A stretch of 20,957 bases of DNA from Streptomyces sp. NRRL WC-3742. Lineage in GTDB: Bacteria > Actinomycetota > Actinomycetes > Streptomycetales > Streptomycetaceae. The position numbers were made by a program, and so were the translations under genes. How positions within the stretch are numbered: position 1 is the first letter of the stretch; each line of letters opens with the position of its first letter. A model generated the notes under the pieces. That model was not told the origin of the DNA. It saw only the letters and a list, made by a program, of their open reading frames with translations, and searched no databases. The stretch covers positions 1 through 20,957 of the forward strand of contig NZ_JOCF01000101.1 in assembly GCF_000720635.1 (NCBI RefSeq). Reading direction: 5' to 3'. Shown piece after piece: positions 7,321-14,543 of the stretch.

Positions 7321-7797
7321 CTACGGCGCCTCGTCCAGGCGCAGCCGGGCGCTGACCGCGCCGAGGCCCTCGGCGAGGACGGCCAGCTGCTCGCGGGTGA
7401 GTACGTCGATCAGCAGCTCGCGCACCAGGGCGACGTGGCCGGGGGCGGCCTGGCGCAGCATCTCGCGGCCCTGGTCGGTGAGTTCGGCGATGACGCCGCG
7501 CACGTCGCTGGGGCAGGAGCGGCGGGCGACCAGGCCCGCGCGCTCCAGCTGGGTCACCTGGTAGGTGAGGCCGCTCTTGGAGGTGACCAGCTTGTCGGCG
7601 AGTTCGGTCATCCGCAGGGCGTCGCCGGGGGCGGCGGAGAGGTGCACCAGGATCTCGTACTGCTGGTGGGAGAGCCCCGAGTCCTCCTTCAGCTGACGCT
7701 CCAGGCGGCGGTTGAGGAGGTTGCTCGCGACGACGAAGCCCCGCCAGGCGGCCATCTCGTCCTGGTCGAGCCAGCGGGGTTCGTTCGGTGAGGACAT
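7321..7797 (-). CDS. MarR-family transcriptional repressor
   Basis: A 158-residue winged-helix regulator of normal MarR size. The dimerisation helix comes first (WRGFVVASNLLNRRLERQL), then the DNA-binding core: SHQQYEILVHLSAAPGDALRMTELADKL, the recognition helix VTSKSGLTYQVTQLERAGLV and the wing ARRSCPSDVRG (about residues 43-101). The single Cys95 in the wing could be a redox or quinone sensor, as in some MarR proteins, but this is inference. The start at 7797 is leaderless-looking, with TAGACT on the minus strand at 7810-7805, 7 nt before the ATG. The gene is divergent from an extradiol dioxygenase gene, with two operator palindromes in between. Confidence 0.9.
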   Translation of the reverse strand: MSSPNEPRWLDQDEMAAWRGFVVASNLLNRRLERQLKEDSGLSHQQYEILVHLSAAPGDALRMTELADKLVTSKSGLTYQVTQLERAGLVARRSCPSDVRGVIAELTDQGREMLRQAAPGHVALVRELLIDVLTREQLAVLAEGLGAVSARLRLDEAP

Positions 7798-7804
7798 GGG
7801 GCGA

Positions 7805-7810
7805 AGTCTA
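7805..7810 (-). promoter_or_regulatory. -10 element of the MarR-type gene
   Basis: Read on the minus strand this is TAGACT, 7 nt from the ATG. The first operator (7819-7832) lies immediately upstream, so repressor bound there should block its own promoter. Confidence 0.5.
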
Positions 7811-7818
7811 CTCCTGTT

Positions 7819-7832
7819 GTTCAAATTCGAAC
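7819..7832. promoter_or_regulatory. MarR operator 1
   Basis: GTTCAAATTCGAAC is a 14-bp inverted repeat with one mismatched pair. It differs by a single base from the perfect palindrome at 7858-7871. Confidence 0.75.
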
Positions 7833-7857
7833 GAAGGTGTACCGTCGCTCCCAAGAG

Positions 7858-7871
7858 GTTCAAATTTGAAC
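7858..7871. promoter_or_regulatory. MarR operator 2 (perfect palindrome)
   Basis: GTTCAAATTTGAAC is a perfect 14-bp palindrome and strikingly AT-rich for this genome. Its centre is 39 bp from the centre of operator 1 and 26 bp upstream of the dioxygenase ATG. The arms match the TTCAA-type sites bound by many MarR proteins. It probably represses the dioxygenase gene. Confidence 0.8.
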
Positions 7872-7897
7872 TACACTCGGACGAGAAGGAGGACGCC

Positions 7898-8680
7898 ATG
7901 ACCGCCGCGGCCCCCGAGCGCATGCCCACCCTGTACCTCTCGCACGGCGCGCCTCCGCTCGCCGACGACCCGATCTGGCCCGGCGAGCTCGCCGCCTGGT
8001 CCGCCGACCTGCCGCGACCCAAGGCCGTACTGATGGTCTCCGCCCACTGGGAGGAGGCCCCGCTGGCCCTCGGCGCCGTCGAGACCGTGCCGCTGGTGTA
8101 CGACTTCTGGGGCTTCCCCGAGCACTACTACCGGGTCCGCTACGCCGCCCCCGGCGCGCCGGAGCTCGCCGAGCGCGTGCGCAAGCTGCTGCGCGCCCCC
8201 GGCACGCCCGTCCAGGACATCCCCGACCGCGGGCTGGACCACGGCGCGTACGTCCCGCTGGTCGAGATGTACCCGGAGGCCGACGTGCCGGTGCTCCAGG
8301 TCTCCCTGCCCACCCTCGACCCGCAGCGGCTCATGGAGATCGGGCGCAAGCTCGCCCCGCTGCGCGACGAGGGCGTGCTGATCGTCGGCAGCGGGTTCTT
8401 CACCCACAACCTGCGGGCGCTCAGCAGCGACGGCCGGGTCACCTCGGTGATGGCCGAGTTCGACGACTGGGGCCGGCGCGCCCTGGCCGCCCACGACCTG
8501 GACGCGCTGCTCGACTTCGAGCACAAGGCCCCGGCCGGGCGCCTCGCCCACCCGCGTACCGAGCACTTCGCGCCGCTGTTCGTCACCCTGGGCGCCGGGG
8601 AGACCGACCTCGACAGCCAGCGCAGCGTCATCGACGGGTTCTGGATGGGGCTGGCCAAGCGCTCGATCCAGCTGGGCTGA
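7898..8680 (+). CDS. LigB/DODA-type extradiol ring-cleavage dioxygenase (YgiD-like)
   Basis: A 260-residue member of the class III extradiol dioxygenases, resembling E. coli YgiD (4,5-DOPA dioxygenase). Expected metal and catalytic His residues are visible: His16 (LSHGAPP), His50 (VSAHWEE), His115 (LDHGAYVPL), His170 (FFTHNLR) and His223 (TEHFAPL). The family opens catechol-type aromatic rings using a non-haem metal; the natural substrate here is not determined. The ATG at 7898 has an excellent GAAGGAGGA 5 nt upstream. Its promoter region holds two MarR palindromes, so expression is probably induced by an aromatic or quinone ligand, as in MhqR-type systems. Full length, nothing missing. Confidence 0.88.
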   Translation: MTAAAPERMPTLYLSHGAPPLADDPIWPGELAAWSADLPRPKAVLMVSAHWEEAPLALGAVETVPLVYDFWGFPEHYYRVRYAAPGAPELAERVRKLLRAPGTPVQDIPDRGLDHGAYVPLVEMYPEADVPVLQVSLPTLDPQRLMEIGRKLAPLRDEGVLIVGSGFFTHNLRALSSDGRVTSVMAEFDDWGRRALAAHDLDALLDFEHKAPAGRLAHPRTEHFAPLFVTLGAGETDLDSQRSVIDGFWMGLAKRSIQLG

Positions 8681-8785
8681 GCGCGCGAGCAGCACTCACA
8701 GGTCGATCATCGGACGAACTTCCTGTCACGGCGGGGGCGTTCGCCCTATCGTGTTGACGGTCCACCGACACGAACTGGAGTGACC

Positions 8786-9379
8786 GTGCGCAACGGCGAC
8801 GCCGTACGAACCGCCCTGGACGCCTCCCTGCGGGTGCTCACCCCGCACGCCGGGGACCGCGACTGGAGCCGCAGCGCCGGACCGCTGCACTGGAGCTGCC
8901 GTGAGACCGCCGCCCACATCGCCCACGACCTGCTCGCCTACGCCGGACAGCTCGCCACCCGCCCCCGGGACCGCTACCTGCCGTTCGACCTCACCGTCCA
9001 CCCCGAGGCGTCCCCCGCCGAGGTGCTCACCGTGGTCGCCGCCGCCGGACAGCTCCTCGCCACCGTCCTCGACGCCGCGTCGCCCGAGCTGCGCGCCTAC
9101 CACCACGGGCCCTGCGAACCGCACGGCTTCTCGGCGATGGGCGTCGCCGAGACCCTGCTGCACACCCACGACATCACCCGCGGGCTCGACCTGCCCTGGC
9201 TGCCGCCCGCCGACCTGAGCACCCTGGTGCTCGACCGGCTCTTCCCCGACGCCCCGCAGATGGGCGCCGCCCACCCGGCGGAGGTCCTGCTCTGGTGCAC
9301 CGGGCGCGGGGAACTCGAAGGCCGCCCGCGCAGGTCCTCGTGGAACTGGCGGGCAGCCATGGGCGAGTGGCCGGACTAG
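8786..9379 (+). CDS. DinB/MDMPI-fold protein (mycothiol-dependent maleylpyruvate isomerase-like)
   Basis: A protein of 197 residues. The segment WSCRETAAHIAHDLLAYAGQLA matches the first helix pair of the DinB/MDMPI_N fold, in which His residues of the HxxH type bind a metal. TLLHTHDITRGLDLPW supplies the later conserved His that completes the site. Proteins of this fold in actinobacteria include mycothiol-dependent S-transferases and isomerases. The specific reaction is unknown. The start at GTG 8786 is chosen because GGAG ends 5 nt before it; GTG 8780 is a weaker alternative. It converges on the VOC gene. Confidence 0.7.
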   Translation: MRNGDAVRTALDASLRVLTPHAGDRDWSRSAGPLHWSCRETAAHIAHDLLAYAGQLATRPRDRYLPFDLTVHPEASPAEVLTVVAAAGQLLATVLDAASPELRAYHHGPCEPHGFSAMGVAETLLHTHDITRGLDLPWLPPADLSTLVLDRLFPDAPQMGAAHPAEVLLWCTGRGELEGRPRRSSWNWRAAMGEWPD

Positions 9380-9381
9380 CC

Positions 9382-9416
9382 GGGGTCCACTCGTCGCCGG
9401 GGGTCTACTCGTCGCC
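9382..9416. repeat. 18-bp tandem duplication over the VOC gene stop
   Basis: GGGGTCYACTCGTCGCC occurs at 9382-9398 and 9400-9416 with one mismatch. The right copy contains the last codons and TAG stop of the VOC gene (minus strand). The left copy repeats them in the 25-bp gap, with the stop changed to TGG. Confidence 0.55.
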
Positions 9417-9791
9417 CGTGGCGAGGCGCTCGGCCGGGCTGCGCTCGACGCAGAACTCGCCGCCCTCCGGGTCGGCCAGGGTGACCCAGCCCCTGCCGTC
9501 CGGGCGGCGGTGGTCGGCCAGGACGGTGGCGCCCAGGGCGACCAGGCGCTCGACCTCCTCGTCCCGGGTGCGGTCCTGGGGCTGGATGTCGAGGTGGACC
9601 CGGTTCTTCGCCGTCTTGGGGTCGGGCACCCGGATGAAGAGCAGCGAGGCACCGGCCGACTCCACCACCGCCATCGGCTCGTCCTCCTCGTCGTCCGTCT
9701 CGAGGGTGCCGTCCAGCGCCTTCGCCCAGAAGCCCGCCAGGGCGAACGGGTCCGCGCTGTCGATCGTCACATGCCGTACCAGAGATGCCAT
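9405..9791 (-). CDS. VOC-superfamily (glyoxalase/bleomycin-resistance-like) protein
   Basis: A 128-residue protein made of one VOC module. VTIDSADPFALAGFWAKALDG is the typical beta-alpha opening, NRVHLDIQPQDRTRDEEVERLVALGATVLAD is the central metal-His segment, and GWVTLADPEGGEFCV is the closing DPEGNEFC-type strand. Such proteins bind small molecules or metals; the Glyoxalase_6 subgroup is mostly uncharacterised. It starts 4 nt downstream of the GNAT stop and is the last gene of the globin-GNAT-VOC operon. Function beyond the fold is not readable. Confidence 0.82.
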   Translation of the reverse strand: MASLVRHVTIDSADPFALAGFWAKALDGTLETDDEEDEPMAVVESAGASLLFIRVPDPKTAKNRVHLDIQPQDRTRDEEVERLVALGATVLADHRRPDGRGWVTLADPEGGEFCVERSPAERLATGDE

Positions 9792-9795
9792 GCAC

Positions 9796-10368
9796 CTACT
9801 CTGGGCTGCGCACTTCGGGCACGTCCAGCCATTTCCGGGCGTGCCGGTGGCCGTCCACCGGGTACTCCGGCGGGAGGGCGGAGAGCACCTCCTCGAAGAC
9901 GTAGCCGCTCTTCTGCGCCACCCGGCAGGAGGCGGGGTTGTCCACCTGGTGCAGCAGGTCGATCCGCCGCAGGCCGGAGGGGGCGAAGGTCTCGAACGCC
10001 CAGGCCGTGACGGCCTGCACCCCGCGCGGGGCGACACCCCGGCCGCGCGCCGGGGCCGCCGTCCAGTAGCCGACCTCGGCCACGTCCGCCGGCCCCGCCG
10101 CTCCCCCGCGCTTGAGCGCCACATTGCCCAGCAGCTCTCCCCCGTCGGCGTCGAGGACGGCGAAGGAGTACCGGGTGCCCGCCGCCCAGCCCTCGTGCTG
10201 CACGGCCAGCCAGCGCTCGGCCGACCCGGCGTCCTCCACCGGCAGGCGGGTGAAGCGGCGCAGCGTCTCGTCCCGGTACGCCTCGATCAGGGCGGGCGTG
10301 TCGGCGTCCCCGAAGGGCCGCAGCAGCAGCCCCTCGGCGAGGAGGGCCTCCGGTACGCGTACCGTCAC
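9796..10368 (-). CDS. RimJ/RimL-type GNAT N-acetyltransferase
   Basis: A 190-residue acetyltransferase. The beta-1 motif LLLRPFGDADTPALIEAY, the strand pair FAVLDADGGELLGNVAL, EVGYWTAAPARGRGVAPRGV (acetyl-CoA pyrophosphate loop R/Q-x-x-G-x-G/A) and IDLLHQVDNPASCRVAQKSGY (NxxSxxVxxKxGF motif) identify the RimJ/RimL group that acetylates protein N-termini or small molecules. The GTG start overlaps the globin stop as GTGA, a 4-bp overlap that indicates translational coupling. No separate ribosome binding site is needed. The acceptor is unknown. Confidence 0.87.
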   Translation of the reverse strand: MTVRVPEALLAEGLLLRPFGDADTPALIEAYRDETLRRFTRLPVEDAGSAERWLAVQHEGWAAGTRYSFAVLDADGGELLGNVALKRGGAAGPADVAEVGYWTAAPARGRGVAPRGVQAVTAWAFETFAPSGLRRIDLLHQVDNPASCRVAQKSGYVFEEVLSALPPEYPVDGHRHARKWLDVPEVRSPE

Positions 10369-10826
10369 TTGAGCCCCTCCCAGCCCCAGCGCGGCGTCGG
10401 CCCGGGCTCCCCCAGGTCCGTGCCGGCCGAGGAGGCGGAGACGTCCTCCGCGATCTTCGTGCCCCAGTCGAAGTACTCCAGCACCCGCTTGCGCAGCACC
10501 TCGTCCTCGGGCAGCTCGCGGCCGACGGCCTCGGCCATCAGCTCCATCCAGCGCAGCCGCTGCTCCTCGGTGATGTTCAGCCCGAGGTGGGCGCTCAGCA
10601 GCGCCTGGTGGCCGCCGAGTTCGCCGGTGAAGTCGGCCGGGCCGTCGAACACCTCGGCCAGCCAGACGGCGACGTGCCTGACGTGGGTGGCGGTGAAGTC
10701 CTTGAAGACCGGCGCCAGCAGCGGGTCGGCGAGGACGCCCCGGTAGAACGTCTCGCTGAGCCGCTCCAGGGCGTCGAGGCCCCCGACGGCCTCGAAGAGG
10801 GTGGCGGGCCGGTGGTCGTCGCTCAT
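10365..10826 (-). CDS. group II truncated haemoglobin
   Basis: A 153-residue globin of the 2-on-2 type. LFEAVGGLDALERLSETFYRGVLADPLLAPVF is the A-B helix signature, with Tyr28 as the likely B10 Tyr. HVAVWLAEVFDGP matches the E-helix region, SAHLGLNI supplies the probable proximal His80, and RWMELM carries the Trp93 typical of group II at G8. It binds haem and O2 or NO in the cytoplasm and is linked to NO detoxification or redox reactions. A 20-residue Gly/Pro/Trp tail extends beyond the core. The start is preceded by GGGGAGAG at about 6 nt. First gene of a three-gene operon with the GNAT and VOC genes. Confidence 0.88.
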   Translation of the reverse strand: MSDDHRPATLFEAVGGLDALERLSETFYRGVLADPLLAPVFKDFTATHVRHVAVWLAEVFDGPADFTGELGGHQALLSAHLGLNITEEQRLRWMELMAEAVGRELPEDEVLRKRVLEYFDWGTKIAEDVSASSAGTDLGEPGPTPRWGWEGLK

Positions 10827-10974
10827 CTGAGTCTCTCCCCGTGCATCGGTGAGCGGTCGTTGCGACCTTCCTAACAGGTGAGCGGCGCCGATGAATCCCG
10901 CCCGGCCCCCTGTTCGCCCCCGGCTCAGCAACCGGAACCCGAGCCTCCCTCGCGGGAGCGGCCCTGCGGGCGCG

Positions 10975-10994
10975 ACACCCCCGATCGGGGGTGT
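10975..10994. promoter_or_regulatory. perfect 20-bp palindrome upstream of the acyl-CoA synthetase gene
   Basis: ACACCCCCGATCGGGGGTGT is its own reverse complement across all 20 bp. It ends 32 bp before the ATG at 11027, within the 200-bp gap shared with the divergent globin operon. Size and position suit an operator for a dimeric regulator; an mRNA hairpin is the alternative. No other feature was recognised in the gap 10827-11026. Confidence 0.55.
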
Positions 10995-11026
10995 GCGCGG
11001 GGGGCTGGACGGGGAACAGTGGGCGC

Positions 11027-12562
11027 ATGCAGATTCCACTCTCCGTGATGGACTTCCTCGATCGGGCCGAGCTGGTCCACGGCGATCGGGTCGGCGTCGT
11101 CGACGAGCCGGTGCAGCCGGCCGAATCCTGGGGCGAGCTCACGTATCGACGGGTCGCCGAGCTGGCGCGGGCGCAGGCCGCGGGGCTCGAGCGGCTGGGG
11201 GTCGGGCCGGGCGAGCGGGTGGCGGTGGTGTCGCACAACTCGGCGCGGCTGCTCACCTCGTTCTTCGGGGTGAGCGGGTACGGGCGGGTGCTGGTGCCGG
11301 TGAACTTCCGGCTCAGGGCCGAGGAGGTGTCGTACATCGTCGAGCAGAGCGGGGCGTCCGTGCTGCTCGTCGACCCCGAGCTCGCGGACTCGCTGGACGG
11401 GGTGGTGGCCAAGCACAAGTTCGTGATCGGCGCCGACAGCGACGCGGTGCTCTACGACTTCGACGGCACCCCGCGCCGGTACGCGATCGACGAGAACGCC
11501 ACCGCCACCATCAACTACACCAGCGGCACCACCGCCCGGCCCAAGGGCGTGCGGCTCACCCATCGCAACGTGTGGCTGAACGCCACCACGATGGGCCTGC
11601 ACTACGGCGTCAGCGACCGGGACGTGTACCTGCACACCCTGCCGATGTTCCACGCCAACGGCTGGGGGCTGCCGTACGTCCTCACCGGAATGGGCGCGCG
11701 GAACATCGTGCTGCGCAAGGTCGACGGCGCGGAGATCCTGCGCCGGATCGAGCGGCACGGGGTGACGTTCCTGTCCGGTGCGCCCGCCGTCGTGCAGATG
11801 GTGCTCGACGCCGCCGCCGACTGGGACGGGCCCGTACCCGGCCGGGACAAGGTGCGGATGATCGTCGCCGGGGCGCCGCCGCCCACCTCCGTCGTGCGAC
11901 AGGTCGAGGAGCAACTCGGCTGGGAGTTCATGCAGTTGTACGGCCTGACGGAGACCGCCCCGATCGTCACCGTGAACCGCTCGCGCGCCGAGTGGGACGC
12001 CCTTCCCGCCGAGGACCGGGCCGCGAAGCTCGTCAAGGCCGGGGCCCCGGCGCTCGGCGTCCAGGTGCGGATCGACACCACCGGCGAGGTGCTGGTGCGC
12101 TCCAACACCGTGCTGGACGGCTACTGGGAGCAGCCCGAGGCCAGCGCCGAGGCGCTGCGGGGCGACTGGTTCCACACCGGGGACGGCGGCACGCTCGAGG
12201 AGGGGCTGCTGACCATCTCCGACCGGAAGAAGGACGTCATCATCAGCGGCGGGGAGAACGTCTCCTCGATCGAGGTCGAGGACTGCTTGTACGCCCACCC
12301 CGCCGTCGCCGAGGCCGCCGTGATCGGGGTGCCGGACGAGAGGTGGGGCGAGACGGTGAAGGCGCTCGTCGTGCTCCGGGAGGGCCGCGGGGACGTCACC
12401 GAGGCCGATCTGATCGCGCACTGCAAGGGGCGCCTGGCGGGCTACAAGTCGCCGACCTCGGTGGAGTTCCGGGAGGCGCTGCCGCGTACGGCCACCGGCA
12501 AGCTGCAGAAGTTCGTGCTGCGGGAGGCGTACTGGGCCGGGCGGGACAGGCAGGTCAACTGA
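11027..12562 (+). CDS. acyl-CoA synthetase (AMP-forming, ANL superfamily)
   Basis: A 511-residue adenylate-forming enzyme that activates a carboxylic acid as acyl-AMP and then acyl-CoA. The P-loop YTSGTTARPKG is at residues 164-174. MFHANGWG, LYGLTETAP, WFHTGDGG, the hinge DRKKDVIISGGENVSSIEVE and the catalytic-lysine segment PRTATGKLQK are all present and in order. The FHANGWG form is common in medium-chain or FadD-like acyl-CoA ligases; chain length cannot be told. The ATG at 11027 has no strong ribosome binding site. The stop is followed immediately by an 18-bp tandem repeat that stays in frame with this gene. It converges on a GAF-LuxR regulator. Confidence 0.92.
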   Translation: MQIPLSVMDFLDRAELVHGDRVGVVDEPVQPAESWGELTYRRVAELARAQAAGLERLGVGPGERVAVVSHNSARLLTSFFGVSGYGRVLVPVNFRLRAEEVSYIVEQSGASVLLVDPELADSLDGVVAKHKFVIGADSDAVLYDFDGTPRRYAIDENATATINYTSGTTARPKGVRLTHRNVWLNATTMGLHYGVSDRDVYLHTLPMFHANGWGLPYVLTGMGARNIVLRKVDGAEILRRIERHGVTFLSGAPAVVQMVLDAAADWDGPVPGRDKVRMIVAGAPPPTSVVRQVEEQLGWEFMQLYGLTETAPIVTVNRSRAEWDALPAEDRAAKLVKAGAPALGVQVRIDTTGEVLVRSNTVLDGYWEQPEASAEALRGDWFHTGDGGTLEEGLLTISDRKKDVIISGGENVSSIEVEDCLYAHPAVAEAAVIGVPDERWGETVKALVVLREGRGDVTEADLIAHCKGRLAGYKSPTSVEFREALPRTATGKLQKFVLREAYWAGRDRQVN

Positions 12563-12652
12563 GAAGCTCGGCTCGACCGGGAAGCTCGGCTCAACCGGGA
12601 AACCCTGCTCGACCTGGAAACCCTGCTCGACCGAGCGGCTCCGCTCAGCCGA
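12563..12652. repeat. five-unit 18-bp tandem repeat
   Basis: Units start at 12563, 12581, 12599, 12617 and 12635. Units 1 and 2 (GAAGCTCGGCTCRACCGG) differ by one base. Units 3 and 4 (GAAACCCTGCTCGACCTG/CGA) form a second subtype, and unit 5 is more diverged. The array begins with the first base after the acyl-CoA synthetase stop and overlaps the last codons of the LuxR-type gene. The 18-bp period equals six codons, so all frames stay in phase. Unit 5 contains GAGCGGCTCCGCTC, a small hairpin that might help termination. Confidence 0.85.
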
Positions 12653-13388
12653 GAAGGCCGGACTCCCGGGCGGCGAGGGCGAGTTCGGTGCGGTTGCGCA
12701 CGCCGAGCTTGTGCATGGCGGACTTGAGGTAGCCCGTCACGGTGTTGCAGGTCAGGCCCAGGTGGGCGGCGATCTCCGGGTTCGTCCGGCCGGTCGCCGC
12801 CCAGCGCAGCACCTCCAGCTCGCGCGGGGTGAGGGAGGTCGGGACCTTGCGGCGGGGTCTGCTCCACCGGGCGGCCCCCTCCAGTGCGCGGGTCGCCGTC
12901 CGGGCGAGGGAGCCGACCGCGCCGATCCGCACGTCGCCGAAGGGCACGACGGCGCGCAGGGAGGCGTACAGCACGCCGTGCACCGTACCGGCGGTGTCCA
13001 GCAGCGGGACGGTGAGCATGGCGTACAGGCCCTCTGCGCTGACGGCGGCGTCGTGGTGGTGGGAGATGGTCGTGGCGGCGCGGTAGTCCGGCACCCAGCT
13101 GGGCTCGCGCGCGGCCAGGGCCCGGCCGCCCAGGCCCGTACCGGCCGGGACGGGCCGGTCGTGCAGCAGGTCGGCGCGGGTTCCGGACCAGTGGCGCAGC
13201 ACCATGCCGCCGCAGGGCAGTTCGTCGGGCACACCGACGAGGCCGACGTCCACCCCGCACTCGGCGACCACCCGGCGCGCCAGGTCCCCGAGCACGGCGG
13301 CCCGCACCAGCGCGGCGGCCGCCGCGTCCACCTCGGGATCGGGGGCGGGGTCGGGGGTGGCGGAGGTCCGGGGGCGGGCCCTAGTCAT
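12645..13388 (-). CDS. GAF-LuxR family transcriptional regulator
   Basis: A 247-residue regulator. Residues about 25-170 look like a GAF sensory domain (GLGGRALAAREPSWVPDYR, then YAMLTVPLLDTAGTVHGVLYASLR). The last 63 residues are a LuxR/GerE HTH: SLTPRELEVLRWAATGRTNPEIAAHLGLTCNTVTGYLKSAMHKLGVRNRTELA. No receiver domain is present, so it is not a classical response regulator; a small ligand or redox signal is more likely. A -10-like GACAAT lies 6 nt upstream of the ATG on the minus strand. It faces the acyl-CoA synthetase gene tail to tail and may control it, but that is inference. Confidence 0.86.
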   Translation of the reverse strand: MTRARPRTSATPDPAPDPEVDAAAAALVRAAVLGDLARRVVAECGVDVGLVGVPDELPCGGMVLRHWSGTRADLLHDRPVPAGTGLGGRALAAREPSWVPDYRAATTISHHHDAAVSAEGLYAMLTVPLLDTAGTVHGVLYASLRAVVPFGDVRIGAVGSLARTATRALEGAARWSRPRRKVPTSLTPRELEVLRWAATGRTNPEIAAHLGLTCNTVTGYLKSAMHKLGVRNRTELALAARESGLLG

Positions 13389-13511
13389 CGCGGAATTGTC
13401 ACACGTGGTACGGGCGCTGGCGAGAACCTCGGCGGGGGCGTTTCCGGCGGTCCCGCGCACCGCACACGACCCATGCCGGGGGGCCGGGAGAGGTGCGTGC
13501 GCGGCCGGTTC

Positions 13512-13550
13512 GGGTGGGATGGCGGGCGTGGGACAGGGCGCGGGGTAGGG
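13512..13550 (+). other. potential G-quadruplex tract in a divergent promoter region
   Basis: Seven runs of at least three G lie within 39 nt (13512, 13516, 13524, 13530, 13536, 13542, 13548), with loops of 1 to 5 nt. The tract is in the 247-bp gap between the LuxR-type gene and the TIGR03084-like gene. No other gene is visible in that gap. Confidence 0.5.
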
Positions 13551-13635
13551 CGTGGCTACCGGCGGGTAGGCACGGGGTGTGTTGAGGCTCCGCCACGACT
13601 TCGGGCGGACTGACGACGGAGGAGGAGGAACGGTG

Positions 13636-14457
13636 ATGGCGGCAGCGGACGTGGTGGCCGGGTTGCTGGCGGACCTGGCGGCCGAGAGCGCGGTGGTGGA
13701 CGGGCTGGTCGCGGGGCTCGTGGCCGAGGAGTGGGCGCGGGCCACGCCCGCGGAGGGGTGGACGGTGGCGCACCAGATCGCCCACCTCGCCTGGACCGAC
13801 GACTGGACGGCGCTGGCCGTGCGCGACCCGGACGGGTTCCGGGAGGCCCTGGGCGGCGAGGGCCGGTTCGCGGAGCTCGCGGCGGCCGGGGTCGACCCGG
13901 TGGAGGCGGGCGCGCAGGAGGGCGCCGCCACGGCCCCGGCGCAGTTGCTGGAGCGGTGGCGCACCGGGCGGGCCGAGGTCGCGGCCGCCCTGGCGGCGGC
14001 GCCGGCGGACACCAGGCTGCCCTGGTTCGGCCCGCCGATGAAGCCCGCCTCGATGGCGACGGCCCGGCTGATGGAGACCTGGGCGCACGGGCAGGACATC
14101 GCGGACGCGCTCGGCGTCGTCCGGGAGCCCACCGACCGGCTGCGCCACATCGCCCACCTGGGCCTGCGCACCCTCGGCTTCGCCTTCGCCCTGCACGGCC
14201 TGCCCGCGCCGGAGCAGCCCGTACGGCTCGAACTGACCGGCCCGGACGGCGCGTTGTGGACGCTCGGCCCGGCGGAGGCCGTGAACGTGGTGGCCGGACC
14301 GGCCCTGGACCTCTGCCTGCTCGTCACCCAGCGCCGCCACCGCGACGACCTCGCGCTGACCGCCACCGGCCCGGTCGCCACCGCCTGGCTGCCCATCGCC
14401 CAGGTCTTCGCGGGCGCGCCGGGCAAGGGGCGTGCGCTGCAGGGGCGGGCTGGGTAG
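13636..14457 (+). CDS. TIGR03084/MDMPI-like metal-binding protein
   Basis: A 273-residue protein of the mycothiol-dependent isomerase-like family. GWTVAHQIAHLAWTDDW is the HxxxH metal-binding segment of the DinB-like N-domain. METWAHGQDIADALG carries the third conserved His. The C-terminal third (PVRLELTGPDGALWTLGP, then TGPVATAWLPIAQVF) is the accompanying SCP2-like domain. Overall order and length match the family annotated as TIGR03084. Mycothiol transfer is known for relatives; the substrate here is unknown. The ATG at 13636 sits 7 nt after GGAGGAGG; GTG 13633 is the in-frame alternative. popR begins 98 bp downstream. Confidence 0.82.
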   Translation: MAAADVVAGLLADLAAESAVVDGLVAGLVAEEWARATPAEGWTVAHQIAHLAWTDDWTALAVRDPDGFREALGGEGRFAELAAAGVDPVEAGAQEGAATAPAQLLERWRTGRAEVAAALAAAPADTRLPWFGPPMKPASMATARLMETWAHGQDIADALGVVREPTDRLRHIAHLGLRTLGFAFALHGLPAPEQPVRLELTGPDGALWTLGPAEAVNVVAGPALDLCLLVTQRRHRDDLALTATGPVATAWLPIAQVFAGAPGKGRALQGRAG

Positions 14458-14466
14458 GGCGCTCCT

Positions 14467-14511
14467 CCGTACAGGGCCGCCCGTACAGGGCCGACTTCTC
14501 CGAGGGCAGAA
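14467..14511 (+). promoter_or_regulatory. popR upstream region: 13-bp direct repeat and TTCT...GGCAGAA half-sites
   Basis: CCGTACAGGGCCG is repeated exactly at 14467-14479 and 14481-14493. At 14496-14511 comes TTCTCCGAGGGCAGAA. Its right half, GGCAGAA, equals the half-site I recall for the PopR box of Streptomyces clpP3 (TTCTGCC - 3 nt - GGCAGAA), but the left half is imperfect. A related half-site recurs upstream of the clpP operon at 16408-16414. Confidence 0.4.
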
Positions 14512-14543
14512 CGGCGCACCCTTCCCCTGGCGCCGTGGGTGCC

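Noticed and set aside
12563..12652. Tandem repeat considered as a CRISPR array
   Set aside because: Units are directly adjacent with no spacers, only 18 bp long, and no cas genes are nearby.
11027..13388. Acyl-CoA synthetase plus LuxR regulator as part of a secondary-metabolite cluster
   Set aside because: No carrier protein, ketosynthase, condensation domain or other biosynthetic enzyme is nearby; the synthetase is a stand-alone ligase.
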